64,000 nt of DNA from Halieaceae bacterium UBA4452 (GTDB lineage Bacteria > Pseudomonadota > Gammaproteobacteria > Pseudomonadales > Halieaceae), in contig DGPA01000038.1 of the NCBI GenBank assembly GCA_002389505.1, forward strand, positions 1-64,000, given 5' to 3'. This document shows, piece after piece, positions 16,641 to 26,100 of the stretch. Within the stretch, counting starts at the first letter, position 1; each line of letters begins with the position of its first letter. A program made the translations under genes and the position numbers. The notes under the pieces were generated by a model. The model saw only the letters and a list, made by a program, of their open reading frames with translations. It was not told where the DNA came from and did not search any database.

Positions 16641-17695
16641 AAGCTATTCTCAGTGTCGTTATCGTCAGCATGAACAATGACTAGGGCTCGTTGCCCATTA
16701 GCGACATTTTCATTAGGAAATAAAATTCGTTCGCCGCTTTTTGTCACAATGTATTGAAATTCTTTATCTGTCGCGAGAACATCACCCACATTAAAAGGCG
16801 TGAAATTGACCGTATCTGGCGGAAAAAGAAGGCGAAATGCGTCAGTTTCCTTAACGATCTCTGCGGCGACATAAAAGCGTTTTGCCGTTTTTCTCTCAAT
16901 CGTTAAGCTTTCATCGCCACTAATCGCAGCTCGCAGTCCGGCAATCACAAGAGCGAACTCGGTCATATCATTACTACCGAAGGGTTTTGCACTACCAAGC
17001 TCTAGGGTAAAACTCGTGGCATCCAAACTATGCGCAGTGAATGCTGAGAATGTAGCGCTGCTTTGCGTCGTCGTTAAAATAGCTTCGATGCCCCACTGCT
17101 CCAATAACGAGCAGTGATGGCCGATCTCAAGCCGGTCGACAGGGTTTGGCGATAGTGCAAACTGCCTATAGATAGAACCTCTGATAGCCGTATGCAAGTC
17201 ATAGTGAATCTTCTGATGAGCTTCTAAACCAAAAAAATCACGACTATATTGTATTAAAAGCCGGCTTCTACAGCGCTCGGGAGAATCCCCATCTTTGACT
17301 GCTAAGGTGCCATCAAACAAGCGATTCATGTTTTCATCGATTTCTCGTTGCCCGGCTTTAATTGCCTTTGGGTTGGCGATGACAATCAGTAACGCGTGCC
17401 TGAGGGCAACTTCACCTGCCAGAATGTCAGTTACTAATTGATCTATCATTTCAATGGGCGCCGTTTCATTGCCATGAACCCCAACCGACAATAAAATGGA
17501 ATGGTTGCGTGCACCTCCCTCAGGCTGAAAATATAGAACGCCATTATCCCAGAGTTCTACCACCACATTGTCGTTTATGGTCAGGCTAGGCTTCCCCAAA
17601 ATGAGAGGCTCGTCTAAGGTAAATTGTACAAAGCTTCGACCGCCAAACAGCTCTTCCTGAAAACGGTTCATCCGGCTAAACCTGCTGAAACTCAT
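16637..17695 (-). CDS. astE: Succinylglutamate desuccinylase
   Basis: 352 residues of the AstE/ASPA zinc carboxypeptidase-like family. Zinc ligands are H74 and E77 in VGVHGNETAP and H168 in YDLHTAIRG, with the general base E232 in TLELGSAKPFG. AstE cleaves N-succinylglutamate to glutamate and succinate, the final step of arginine degradation by the AST route. The start ATG at 17695 has GGGAAG at 5 bases and lies inside the end of astB (20-base overlap), so translation is coupled. If the operon ran towards ornithine it might instead deacylate N-succinylornithine. Confidence 0.92.
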   Translation of the reverse strand: MSFSRFSRMNRFQEELFGGRSFVQFTLDEPLILGKPSLTINDNVVVELWDNGVLYFQPEGGARNHSILLSVGVHGNETAPIEMIDQLVTDILAGEVALRHALLIVIANPKAIKAGQREIDENMNRLFDGTLAVKDGDSPERCRSRLLIQYSRDFFGLEAHQKIHYDLHTAIRGSIYRQFALSPNPVDRLEIGHHCSLLEQWGIEAILTTTQSSATFSAFTAHSLDATSFTLELGSAKPFGSNDMTEFALVIAGLRAAISGDESLTIERKTAKRFYVAAEIVKETDAFRLLFPPDTVNFTPFNVGDVLATDKEFQYIVTKSGERILFPNENVANGQRALVIVHADDNDTENSL

Positions 17696-19019
17696 AGAAA
17701 CTTCCCAGTCCCATAATTTGAGTTAGCTCATCCAAGGCCGTCCTGCTCTCAGAAAGTAAACTGGGGTCTGACAAATCCGTGCTGCTCAGCCTCTCCCGGT
17801 AATGCTTCTCAAGCCAATGGTTTAGTGTGGAAAATAGCTCCTCAGTCAATACAAAGGCGGGGTTCACCTGTGCCAACTCATCCTCATTTAAAACCACTCG
17901 GAGGCGCAAGCAAGCAGGGCCGCCGCCGTTGCGCATACTTTGGCGTACATCGACAAATTCAAGATGCTTGATCGGTGTATCCTGTGTAATAAGGTCAAGC
18001 AGATAGGCATGCACGCGTTGATTTTCTTGGCTTTCCATCGGCAGTATTAGAGTCATGTCTTCAGACCCTGGTAAATTGACCAGTTGCGAATTAAACAGGT
18101 ATGACTTGATCGCATCAGCTAACGATACGAGCCGCTCGGGCGCCTCGATGAAATGAACGGGCTGATCGCCAAAAGCTGAGGCAACCTCGTGAAATAATCT
18201 AGACTTATCGGCAAATGCCAGCTCATGCATAAACAAGACATTTTTATTACTTACGCTGACCACATCATTATGGAATCCCCCGGCGTCGATTACCGCTGCG
18301 CTTTGACAGCCCATCACCACTTTTCCGGATCTTAACCTGTGTTTACGTGCGATCGCCCTCGAGGCTTCTAAAGACTGCCGCGCAGGGAAGTGAGTATTGC
18401 CTTGGGATTCACCAAAATCATGTTTTCCGTAGACAAATAGCTCAACGCCCTGTTCACCATAATCCCTGCAGAGTCGATTGTGATTGGCTGCGCCCTCATC
18501 GCCAAAATGGGCCCCGCCCGACAGCGCGTGATGGTGACAAAAATATCGATCATTGGTAAAAATTGTCTCTAATATTTTACCGGTCATTTTGTACTCTATG
18601 GATCGATGAAACATGCTTATCAAGTTCGCTGGCGTAAAGTGAACACGACCATCTTCAGTGTCACTACTGGGTGAAACTGTGGCGGCATTAGCGGCCCACA
18701 TCGACGACGCTGAATAACTCATAGCGAGCAAGTTGGGCGCGGTTGCCCCGACTTTTTCTATCACCGCCTCATCAGTGCCATAAAACCCTAATTTCCTCAG
18801 TGTAGGAATATGTGGCCGTTCCTGAGGTATTAAAATGCCCTGCTTTAATCCAAGGTTATGTAGCCGCATCATTTTGGCTAGACCTTCTTTGGCCGCCTGT
18901 CGAGGTTGCGATACCAGCTTGGTATTATTGGTTGAGGCCAAATTACCCTCTGACAGTCCGGCATAGTTATGAGTACTACCTATGAGGCCATCGAAGTTCA
19001 TCTCAACTGTGTGGGACAT
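17676..19019 (-). CDS. astB: N-succinylarginine dihydrolase
   Basis: 447 residues, the same length as E. coli AstB, starting at ATG 19019 with AGGAAA upstream. It is a guanidino-modifying-enzyme fold protein with FDGLIGSTHNYAGLS at the N terminus and all three catalytic residues: E175 in GDEGAANHNR, H250 in GFHNDVVSVSN, and nucleophile C370 in NGGGPACLRLR. It hydrolyses N2-succinylarginine to N2-succinylornithine, two ammonia and CO2. This is the clearest evidence that the locus handles arginine through succinylation. Neighbours astA (upstream) and astE (downstream) agree. Confidence 0.96.
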   Translation of the reverse strand: MSHTVEMNFDGLIGSTHNYAGLSEGNLASTNNTKLVSQPRQAAKEGLAKMMRLHNLGLKQGILIPQERPHIPTLRKLGFYGTDEAVIEKVGATAPNLLAMSYSASSMWAANAATVSPSSDTEDGRVHFTPANLISMFHRSIEYKMTGKILETIFTNDRYFCHHHALSGGAHFGDEGAANHNRLCRDYGEQGVELFVYGKHDFGESQGNTHFPARQSLEASRAIARKHRLRSGKVVMGCQSAAVIDAGGFHNDVVSVSNKNVLFMHELAFADKSRLFHEVASAFGDQPVHFIEAPERLVSLADAIKSYLFNSQLVNLPGSEDMTLILPMESQENQRVHAYLLDLITQDTPIKHLEFVDVRQSMRNGGGPACLRLRVVLNEDELAQVNPAFVLTEELFSTLNHWLEKHYRERLSSTDLSDPSLLSESRTALDELTQIMGLGSFYEFQQV

Positions 19020-19066
19020 GGTCAATTTCCTAGTTTTTGATAGCCAACGTAGCGACTCAAATAACG

Positions 19067-20083
19067 CTATAGCTCTGCGTACCTAACGACGTCATCGATT
19101 GATAAGTTAAGGGCGCTGAGTGTCTGGGCAGGCAGCAAAATATTGTTGTCATTGTCGATGCTAAGGCTGCTAATACACGCTGAGAAAGACGCAACATTGC
19201 CGCCACTGACAATGTATTGCTTGCTATCACATTTAACTGCCTGACCGACGATAGTGCCAACAGCGCTAGCAGTAATTGTTGCAAGTTGATCTATAAAGGT
19301 GTCCACGCTGGGTGCGCCATCAAAAATATCTATCTGTCCACGCCACTGGAAGCCCTCTTTCTCCAGCATCGCCAAGGCCGCCTTGCCTTGGTCATTGGGT
19401 CTTCCAATCACTTGCTGTGCCTCTGGAGACAGCAAGTTGACGTAAATAGGCTGCGTTGGCATCAAATCGGCGATAAATTGATTGCCGTTGACTGCACCAA
19501 ATAAGTCAGCCGAACTAAAATCCATATCAAAAAAATGCTTACCTATAGCCTCCCAAAATGGCGATCGGCCTTGCTCATCAAAATAGCCGCGCAGATCAGC
19601 CATGACCTGCGCGGGGAAACGCTCTCTAAATTCAGCCATAAATAAATACCGACTGCGAGACAGTAATTTACCGTTGCCACTGCGACGATAGGACTCATCT
19701 AAAAATAAGGTTGCTACTTCGGCAAAGCCTTCAAAATGATTCGACAGGTTAAGCGTTTCAACAGTCACTTTTTTATTCAAAGCCTGACTGCTATGGGTCA
19801 CCTTATTTAGCTTGTAGGAATAAAATCGGTCATCTTCACCCAGCCGGGCAATAATCCCAGCGGTACCCACCAGCCGTCGGGCATCGGTATCCTCCATAAC
19901 GAGTAGGTAGTTCTCGCGCCCTGGTCCAGTGACATTCTCAGACAAGCTAGCCATTGCTTTAGCAATTTTTTTGCTCAATGTGGGCAGGTCGGGGGGTAAC
20001 GTTGTCATACCTGGGTACGCGGCCTTAGCTAGCCGCAGTAAGCCATCAATGTCGTCTTCTCTAACCTGTCTTACAATAATCAT
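19067..20083 (-). CDS. astA: Arginine N-succinyltransferase
   Basis: 338 residues with the AstA pattern: an N-terminal GNAT-like half with SEVATLF-type strand (EVATLFLDESYRRSGNGKLLS), FRERFP, ADLRG and SPFWEAIGKHFFDMDF, ADLMPTQPIY, and a C-terminal IDIFDGAP segment. It transfers succinyl from succinyl-CoA to the alpha-amino group of arginine, the entry step of the AST pathway, in the cytoplasm. It lies between the class III aminotransferase and astB, 47 bases before the latter. The Shine-Dalgarno site is weak. Confidence 0.94.
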   Translation of the reverse strand: MIIVRQVREDDIDGLLRLAKAAYPGMTTLPPDLPTLSKKIAKAMASLSENVTGPGRENYLLVMEDTDARRLVGTAGIIARLGEDDRFYSYKLNKVTHSSQALNKKVTVETLNLSNHFEGFAEVATLFLDESYRRSGNGKLLSRSRYLFMAEFRERFPAQVMADLRGYFDEQGRSPFWEAIGKHFFDMDFSSADLFGAVNGNQFIADLMPTQPIYVNLLSPEAQQVIGRPNDQGKAALAMLEKEGFQWRGQIDIFDGAPSVDTFIDQLATITASAVGTIVGQAVKCDSKQYIVSGGNVASFSACISSLSIDNDNNILLPAQTLSALNLSIDDVVRYAEL

Positions 20084-20134
20084 ATTTGACTACCCAAAAG
20101 TAGTGTTGACGTTAACCTAACCAAGTAAGTAGGC

Positions 20135-21499
20135 CTACAATACCTCTGACATCACGCTACGCACTGATGCATCAAATATATTGACGATGTTATCAATATC
20201 GTCAGTTGTGCAAATTAGAGGTGGCGAAAATGCCATTGAATCCAATGAGGGCAATGGACGAGAGATAAGTCCGTTTTCGTAACACTTTTGAGCCACTTTG
20301 GCAGAAATTTTTACTTCTTTACCAAAAAATGTTTTGTCCGCCTTGTCCTTTACCAACTGTACTGCAGCAATCATGCCTTCACCACGCACCTGCGCGACAA
20401 AGCAATCATGGGAGAACCGACTTTTCAACTGCTCTTGAAAATAAGCACCCACAGCAGCAGCATTATCAACCAAACGTTCTCTTTCGATAATATCTAGATT
20501 AGCCATTGCCACTGCGGCACCAATGGGATGCCCTGCATAGGTATAGCCGTGAGCAAAGTTGCCGTATTTGACCGAACCTTCCTTTACTAATTCCCAAATC
20601 TCCTCCGAAACGAAAGATGCCGAGTAAGGAAAATAGCCGCTGGTCAGCGCTTTTGCAGTAGTCATCATATCGGGTTTTAAGTCATACATTTCGCTTCCAA
20701 ACCAAGTCCCTAAACGGCCATAGCCACACACCACCTCATCAACGATAAACATAACATCGTAACGTTTTAGTACTTTCTGAATGGCCGAAAAGTAACCCTC
20801 AGGAGGCGGAACAACGCCGCCAGCACCCAGTACCGGCTCGGCGATAAATGCCGCCACCGTATCTGCACCCTCGGCTAGAATCATTTCTTCTAGCTGTTGC
20901 GCTCGGCGTGAAGAAAACTCCAGTTCTGTCTCCCCCTCTAGACCGTGACGAAAAAAGTCCGGCGACTCGGTGTGTAGCACATTGTTCATTGGTAAATCGA
21001 AAGCGGTATGAAATGAGGGCAATCCCGTTAGGCTCGCGGTGGCAACTGAGGTACCGTGGTAGGCCTGCCAGCGAGAAATGATTTTTTTCTTCTGGGGCCT
21101 ATTGCGAATATTGTTGATGTACCAAACGATTTTCATCAGACTGTCATTACCGTCGGATCCACCGCTACCGAAGAATACTTTAGACATGTCACTCGGCACT
21201 TTTTCCAACAAGCGTTCAGCCAACTCAATCTGCCCTCCGTTCGACATGCCAGAAAACGTATGATAGTAGCTAAGCTCTAACGCAGCTTTTTGCATGGCTT
21301 CTGCTATCTCTTCTCGGCCATAACCAACATTCACGCACCATAAGCCTGCCACTGCATCAAGCAGCTGTTTGCCTGAATTGTCCCGCAGGTAAATCCCTTT
21401 ACCCGACTCAATAATTCTAGATCCAGTGCGCGCAAAATCATCGGCATTGGTTGCGGGATGTAAAATGGTGCTCGCGTCAATGGCGTTTAGTGTTTTCAT
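20135..21499 (-). CDS. Class III omega-aminotransferase, first gene of the AST-type operon
   Basis: 454 residues. The PLP lysine is K283 in TAKALTSGYF, the ring-contact aspartate D254 in IVDEVVCGYGR; GSGGSDGNDS binds the phosphate. The length and wording (LLDAVAGLWCVNVGYG, HGYTYAGHPIGAAVA) place it with SpuC or omega-amino acid:pyruvate aminotransferases rather than with AstC/ArgD (about 406 aa). In this operon it most probably deaminates N-succinylornithine to N-succinylglutamate semialdehyde in place of AstC; a phospholyase role with the hydroxylysine-kinase-like enzyme is a second possibility. GGTGAG precedes the ATG by 5 bases. It is divergent from the Lrp-type regulator. Confidence 0.9.
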   Translation of the reverse strand: MKTLNAIDASTILHPATNADDFARTGSRIIESGKGIYLRDNSGKQLLDAVAGLWCVNVGYGREEIAEAMQKAALELSYYHTFSGMSNGGQIELAERLLEKVPSDMSKVFFGSGGSDGNDSLMKIVWYINNIRNRPQKKKIISRWQAYHGTSVATASLTGLPSFHTAFDLPMNNVLHTESPDFFRHGLEGETELEFSSRRAQQLEEMILAEGADTVAAFIAEPVLGAGGVVPPPEGYFSAIQKVLKRYDVMFIVDEVVCGYGRLGTWFGSEMYDLKPDMMTTAKALTSGYFPYSASFVSEEIWELVKEGSVKYGNFAHGYTYAGHPIGAAVAMANLDIIERERLVDNAAAVGAYFQEQLKSRFSHDCFVAQVRGEGMIAAVQLVKDKADKTFFGKEVKISAKVAQKCYENGLISRPLPSLDSMAFSPPLICTTDDIDNIVNIFDASVRSVMSEVL

Positions 21500-21601
21500 T
21501 TCATCTCACCTATTGCTTCTCGTGAAAGCCGCTCATGAGTAAGGCGTAGCCCCAGCTTCCCTGATGGACTGTTAAGTACAGCTAAGGGTAGAACGACAAG
21601 C

Positions 21602-21662
21602 TATCAAACGATATAGCAATAATTTATATAAAATGTAACAATATTTATCAAATTGATATAAT
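21602..21662. promoter_or_regulatory. Divergent AT-rich control region with Lrp-type dyad
   Basis: Between the aminotransferase operon and the Lrp-type gene lies a strongly AT-rich block. It contains the near-perfect 13-base dyad TATCAAATTGATA (21646-21658) and another TATCAA at 21602-21607 followed by GATATA. A TATAAT at 21657-21662, reading towards the regulator gene, overlaps the dyad, which would suit autoregulation. The arrangement is typical of Lrp/AsnC targets; binding is inferred. Confidence 0.5.
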
Positions 21663-21727
21663 TTCATGTCATTTTGTTAAACAACTACTGCTACTGACCA
21701 TCGAATAACACAGTGAGGGGCGAAACC

Positions 21728-22171
21728 ATGGAAAAGCCTACCCGCGGAGTCAGCTACGATTCTCTCGACCGCGATCTCATCTCACTGCTCCGCACAGATG
21801 CTAGGGCATCTATTTCAACATTGGCTGAGCGTTTAAAAGTCTCTCGTGGCACGGTACAAAATCGCCTAGACAGACTGCTCGCAACTAAAGCAATTATTGG
21901 TTTTACCATAAGAGCCAGTGCCAGCATTGATGACGGGGCTATTCGCGCGATTATGTTGATTGAAGTGACCGGCAAATCGACTTCTACAATTATCAGCAAG
22001 CTACGTGGACTGCCCGAATTACAAAAAGTACACACCACTAACGGGGCATGGGATTTAGTAGCTGAAATTCAATCGTCGAGCTTAGCGGAATTTGACCAGG
22101 TATTGAGAGAAGTACGTTTAATCGATGGTATCGCCAACAGCGAGACCAGTATCTTGCTCAGTACAGTGTAA
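21728..22171 (+). CDS. Lrp/AsnC-family transcriptional regulator
   Basis: 147 residues from ATG 21728, which has GAGGGG 7 bases upstream; a GTG at 21713 has none. The N-terminal half is an AsnC-type helix-turn-helix (LDRDLISLLRTDARASISTLAERLKVSRGTVQNRL), the C-terminal half an AsnC ligand-binding (RAM) domain with VHTTNGAWDLVAEI. Such proteins form octamers and sense amino acids. Placed head-to-head with the aminotransferase-astA-astB-astE-argC-argB operon, it is the probable local regulator, with arginine, ornithine or a related amino acid as likely effector. Confidence 0.93.
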   Translation: MEKPTRGVSYDSLDRDLISLLRTDARASISTLAERLKVSRGTVQNRLDRLLATKAIIGFTIRASASIDDGAIRAIMLIEVTGKSTSTIISKLRGLPELQKVHTTNGAWDLVAEIQSSSLAEFDQVLREVRLIDGIANSETSILLSTV

Positions 22172-22244
22172 TAGCGAATCATTGGGCTGAGCCAACACCA
22201 GCAGTGCCTATCAGAACGTGCTTCGCGCCGCTGTCAGTCAGCCA

Positions 22245-22273
22245 ATAAAAAGGGCCAGCAGTGTGCTAGCCCT
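22245..22273 (-). terminator. Rho-independent terminator of the coiled-coil gene
   Basis: On the minus strand AGGGCTAGCA and TGCTGGCCCT form a 10-base stem with one G-U type mismatch and a 3-base loop, followed by TTTTTAT. It lies 39 bases past the stop of the coiled-coil gene. Confidence 0.8.
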
Positions 22274-22311
22274 CTCAAACTTCAGGCATGACTGCTCCTC
22301 AGCAGTGCTAC

Positions 22312-22902
22312 CTAAGCCGCTTTCTCATCTGCGTTCACACCGCCATCAGCATCCGCTTCTTCAGCTGTAGTATCGGCCACTGCTTCAATTTCCGATAACT
22401 TAGCTGTCATTTCTTTCAGCTCTCGCTCCAGCTCAGCCTTGTCGTTACGGGCTTCCTTCAGCGACTTCTGTAGCAGATCGGCCGCCTGAGTTTTTTCGGC
22501 CAGCTTCTTTTTACCTGCATCCAAGTTTTTCTTCATCCGGATGGGATCAAACTTGGTCAGCTCTTTGATTTGCTCGCGCTCGCTGGCTAGATCTTTCTGT
22601 AGATCCTTAATGCGCTGTTTGAGCGTCGTGATTTCAGCCGTCAGGTTGTCACTGCGGTTGTGTAGTTCTTGATTGCGCCGCTCGATTTTCTGATTGGCCG
22701 CGGCTTTGCTGGACAGCTCTTGGATTGTTTCCAGCTGCTGCTTGATGGTGCCTTGCAACGTCGCTACTTTTTCCAGCGTGTAGGCGAGTTCTTTCTTGGC
22801 GTGCGCAGTCTCGGAGGTTGCGCTGTCAATTTTCCCCTGATATTCGGCGCGCAAACTCTCTTCGAGCTCAATGATTTTTTCAAGTTTGTTGATAGTCAGC
22901 AT
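22312..22902 (-). CDS. Coiled-coil protein of unknown function
   Basis: 196 residues, almost entirely heptad-rich alpha-helix from residue 5 to about 170 with long runs of K, E, Q and L, then an acidic, alanine-rich tail ending ADADGGVNADEKAA. No signal peptide or membrane segment is seen. Such proteins are usually structural or scaffold-like; no specific family is recognised. It is a single gene with its own terminator. The start ATG at 22902 follows an AGAGAG stretch. Confidence 0.75.
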   Translation of the reverse strand: MLTINKLEKIIELEESLRAEYQGKIDSATSETAHAKKELAYTLEKVATLQGTIKQQLETIQELSSKAAANQKIERRNQELHNRSDNLTAEITTLKQRIKDLQKDLASEREQIKELTKFDPIRMKKNLDAGKKKLAEKTQAADLLQKSLKEARNDKAELERELKEMTAKLSEIEAVADTTAEEADADGGVNADEKAA

Positions 22903-23124
22903 GTTGTCTCTCTAGCCTTTGGGTCTTGGAAGGTAAGTCGCCCTACTTTGGGCGCAGCATTATCGCTTACCCATTGGATAGTGTCCATCGGGAGTTTGAT
23001 CAACATTTAAGCATTTGCCGGGCAAAGGTCTACCCTAGGCCAGCAGCTATGCTTTGCGTCGATCTGGCATATCTTCGCACTGCGTCTCACAGATCCTTAC
23101 AGATTTTGAATCAATTCACCCTCT

Positions 23125-26100
23125 TTAATCTACCTGGACTTCGATAATGTTGTCGTCTCCTTTACGATCAACGAACTTACTGTATGGATCAATACCCACA
23201 AACAAGGGTCGTTCTTTGGTAACAATGGTCAACGTTTGCTGTCCGGACTTTACTGGCCTCAATTCCAAAAACAGAACGTTTTCAGGCTGTAGAGCCTCGT
23301 AGTCCGGCCGCTTAGTAAAGGCACCTACATCAACAAAATTATCAAACTTATCCTCTAGCTCTACACCTTCACCATCAGCGTAGGCTTTTTTTACCGACGC
23401 GGTAACGGTTGTTTCAAAATGACCACTAGCCAACGAATGAGTAGTTGCGTCTATCACCTTAAAATCATATAGCGTGATTTTCTCTAATAGGTCACCCACC
23501 AATCGGCGTTCTGCATCATTGCGCGTCAAGCTTTTGAAGCCAGACACTAAATCCGAAGCACTGGCGTAAGGTTGGCTTTTAAATCGGTATTGCGCTAACA
23601 ACTCAGCGAGCATCTGATTAACTCGCAACTCTCCCAGCCGATCCTGTAGCAGGTACATCACAACTGCCCCCTTGCGGTAGTGGATATAACCCTGATTTTC
23701 CACCCGGTTGAGCGGTAGCTCTTCAATCACCTCACTCCCCCGCGATGATAAATAGGAATCTAATTCGTACTTCAGAAATCGACGTATCTGCTCCTCGCCG
23801 TAAAGCTGCTTCATCACCATTAATGCCGAGTACTGAGCCATCGTCTCCACCAATAACGTCCCGCCTTGCATATAGGCACTGACCAGCTGATGGGCCCAAT
23901 ATTGATGCGCATACTCATGCGCGGTCACATAAGTCACATAGTCAATGTCATTTTCATCCGCAGCGTTGGCAATAAAGCCAATTCGCTCGGAGTAAGGTAC
24001 CGTCCCAGCAAAAGCTTGAGCAAACGAAGCATAGCCCGGGAACTCTATAATTCGAGCATAATCAAACTGATATGGGCCAAAATTCTGCTGGAAATAGTCT
24101 AGCGAAACTGCCATTGCATCCAACATTCGTTGGGCATTTAAGTCATGTGTGGGGTGATGATAAACTTCAAGGCTGACGCCATCATGCTGCTTTGCTGTCA
24201 ATTCGTAATTAGCTGACTGAATAGAAAAGACGCCTAATATGGGGTTGGTAGACTCGAATCGCCTGATACGTCGATCTTCATCCACCCCTTCAAAGGTCAG
24301 CCGTCCAGGTGCAATGGGGGTTTGATTCACGCTCGTTGTCACCGTAATGTCTGACATCACCCAGTCCGCATTACCCACATAATTGCGCTCACGAGCGCCT
24401 TCATCTTCTAGCTTTGGCATACGCAGCTCGGCCGGTAGGTCATACTTACGGCGCGTTGTCCGATTCTGCAGTAATACGGAGCGATCAAACCCCAGTTGAG
24501 GGGAAAATTCAGCATTGCTCAGAAACGTTCCATTGTTAACTAATCGTGAATCCTCTGCTGCTGTCGAAAATGCCTTGTGAGTACGCTCGGAGCGGAAGGA
24601 GATTGTTAACTCTTCTTCAGGAAGCATGGCTTGTGCCAGCGTAAAAATTTGATACCCATAGTCTTCGGACTCATCAACCCTGAGCACACTGCCCGGAACG
24701 TTGATTTCCAGCATCTTTGTATAGGTATCTTGAAATACGAGATGTAACTCTGCGATCGGTGAACTCGTATCATTAACCAAGCGATAGGTTCCTGCAAAGC
24801 GGGCCCTGCCATTTTCAGGATATAAATCTACCCGTAGATCAATATTTTTGATCGAAGGTTGCTTGACACTCTCATACTGAAGAAATAATTTCTCATAAGT
24901 GGCAAGCCTCTCCTCCCGCTCGTCGCTGGTAACGTAGTCGTTAATTATATTCATCTGATAAAACAACCACGCGCCCGATACGCCTGAAATCAATAAACCC
25001 GCCAGCCCAACGACGGCGAGTTTACCTGTCAATCTTGAAGGCATGCGCCGCAGCTGCGATGACATAGAAATACCGACCCCACGCCGCCAAAATAGGTAAG
25101 ACAAGACGGCGAGCAGTAGACACACTCCACCCCAATAAAGCCGTAGCCACCAGGATTTATCGCCACCCACTTCCGCACCATTCATATCTGAAATAGAAAC
25201 GAATCCGGTATCGCCAAAGTTGTACAGCGGATGTTCAAATCCCACAGAAACAAGCGTGATCGAACCTACAAGATAGATTGTCATCAAACCCCAGCCTACA
25301 TATTTGGAGCTGCTTATTGATTGGAGAAACACGGCTAGAATAGCAATCATCAACATATCTACCGAGTTCGGAAGTACAAACCAAAGAAAATATTTATCCA
25401 GCTCTATGACGAAATAGCCACGGAAAAACTGAACCACTATTGCAGCCAGAGCAGCAATACACAGGGTGGCGATCAACACTGCGGTAACCGCAATTACCTT
25501 TGGAATGAAGTAAGCCCAATTGGGTAATGCGGTTGAATCAATAATCTCGTTCATTCCACGCTCGCGATCTCGCCAAACGAGTTCGCCAGCAAAATAGATC
25601 GCAATGATAATGGGGATTATCCCAAAGGAGCCCAATAACGGCAGGATCAAAGCAAAGGTCATTGGCACCGAAGGAGTACCGTAGAGCTCATTGGCGAACC
25701 ACAGGGCGCCACCTGAATTGGTCAGTCCTAGCAAAAGCAGTACGAAGAATGCTGGACTGCGGAAGATCAAACTGATCTCAAGTCGTGTCCGGGCAACCAA
25801 ACGAGGCCAGGCCGCGGCCGATTGAGTTGGGTTGGGGAGTTTGTCGACCACACTCGGACCGGTATGCAGTTCCTTCACTCTCTCAGCGGATGCCTTACGC
25901 AAATTGCGCACGGATGGGCTCTTCTCGGTAAAAGAATAACGCCAAAAGGCCACGGACAGCGCTACAAGGGAGAGAGCAATCACCAACAAACGGTTGGACG
26001 CGAGCGTTCCCTGTAGAGCGACTAACATATTGTTACTTTCTTCGGCACTCCAGTAGCGGGTGGCTTCACCAAAAGCACCCAAACCAAAGGGTTCAAATAG

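Noticed and set aside
9900..22300. Integrated mobile element bounding the arginine locus
   Set aside because: Composition differs from the flanks, but no integrase, transposase, tRNA or direct repeat was seen at either border.
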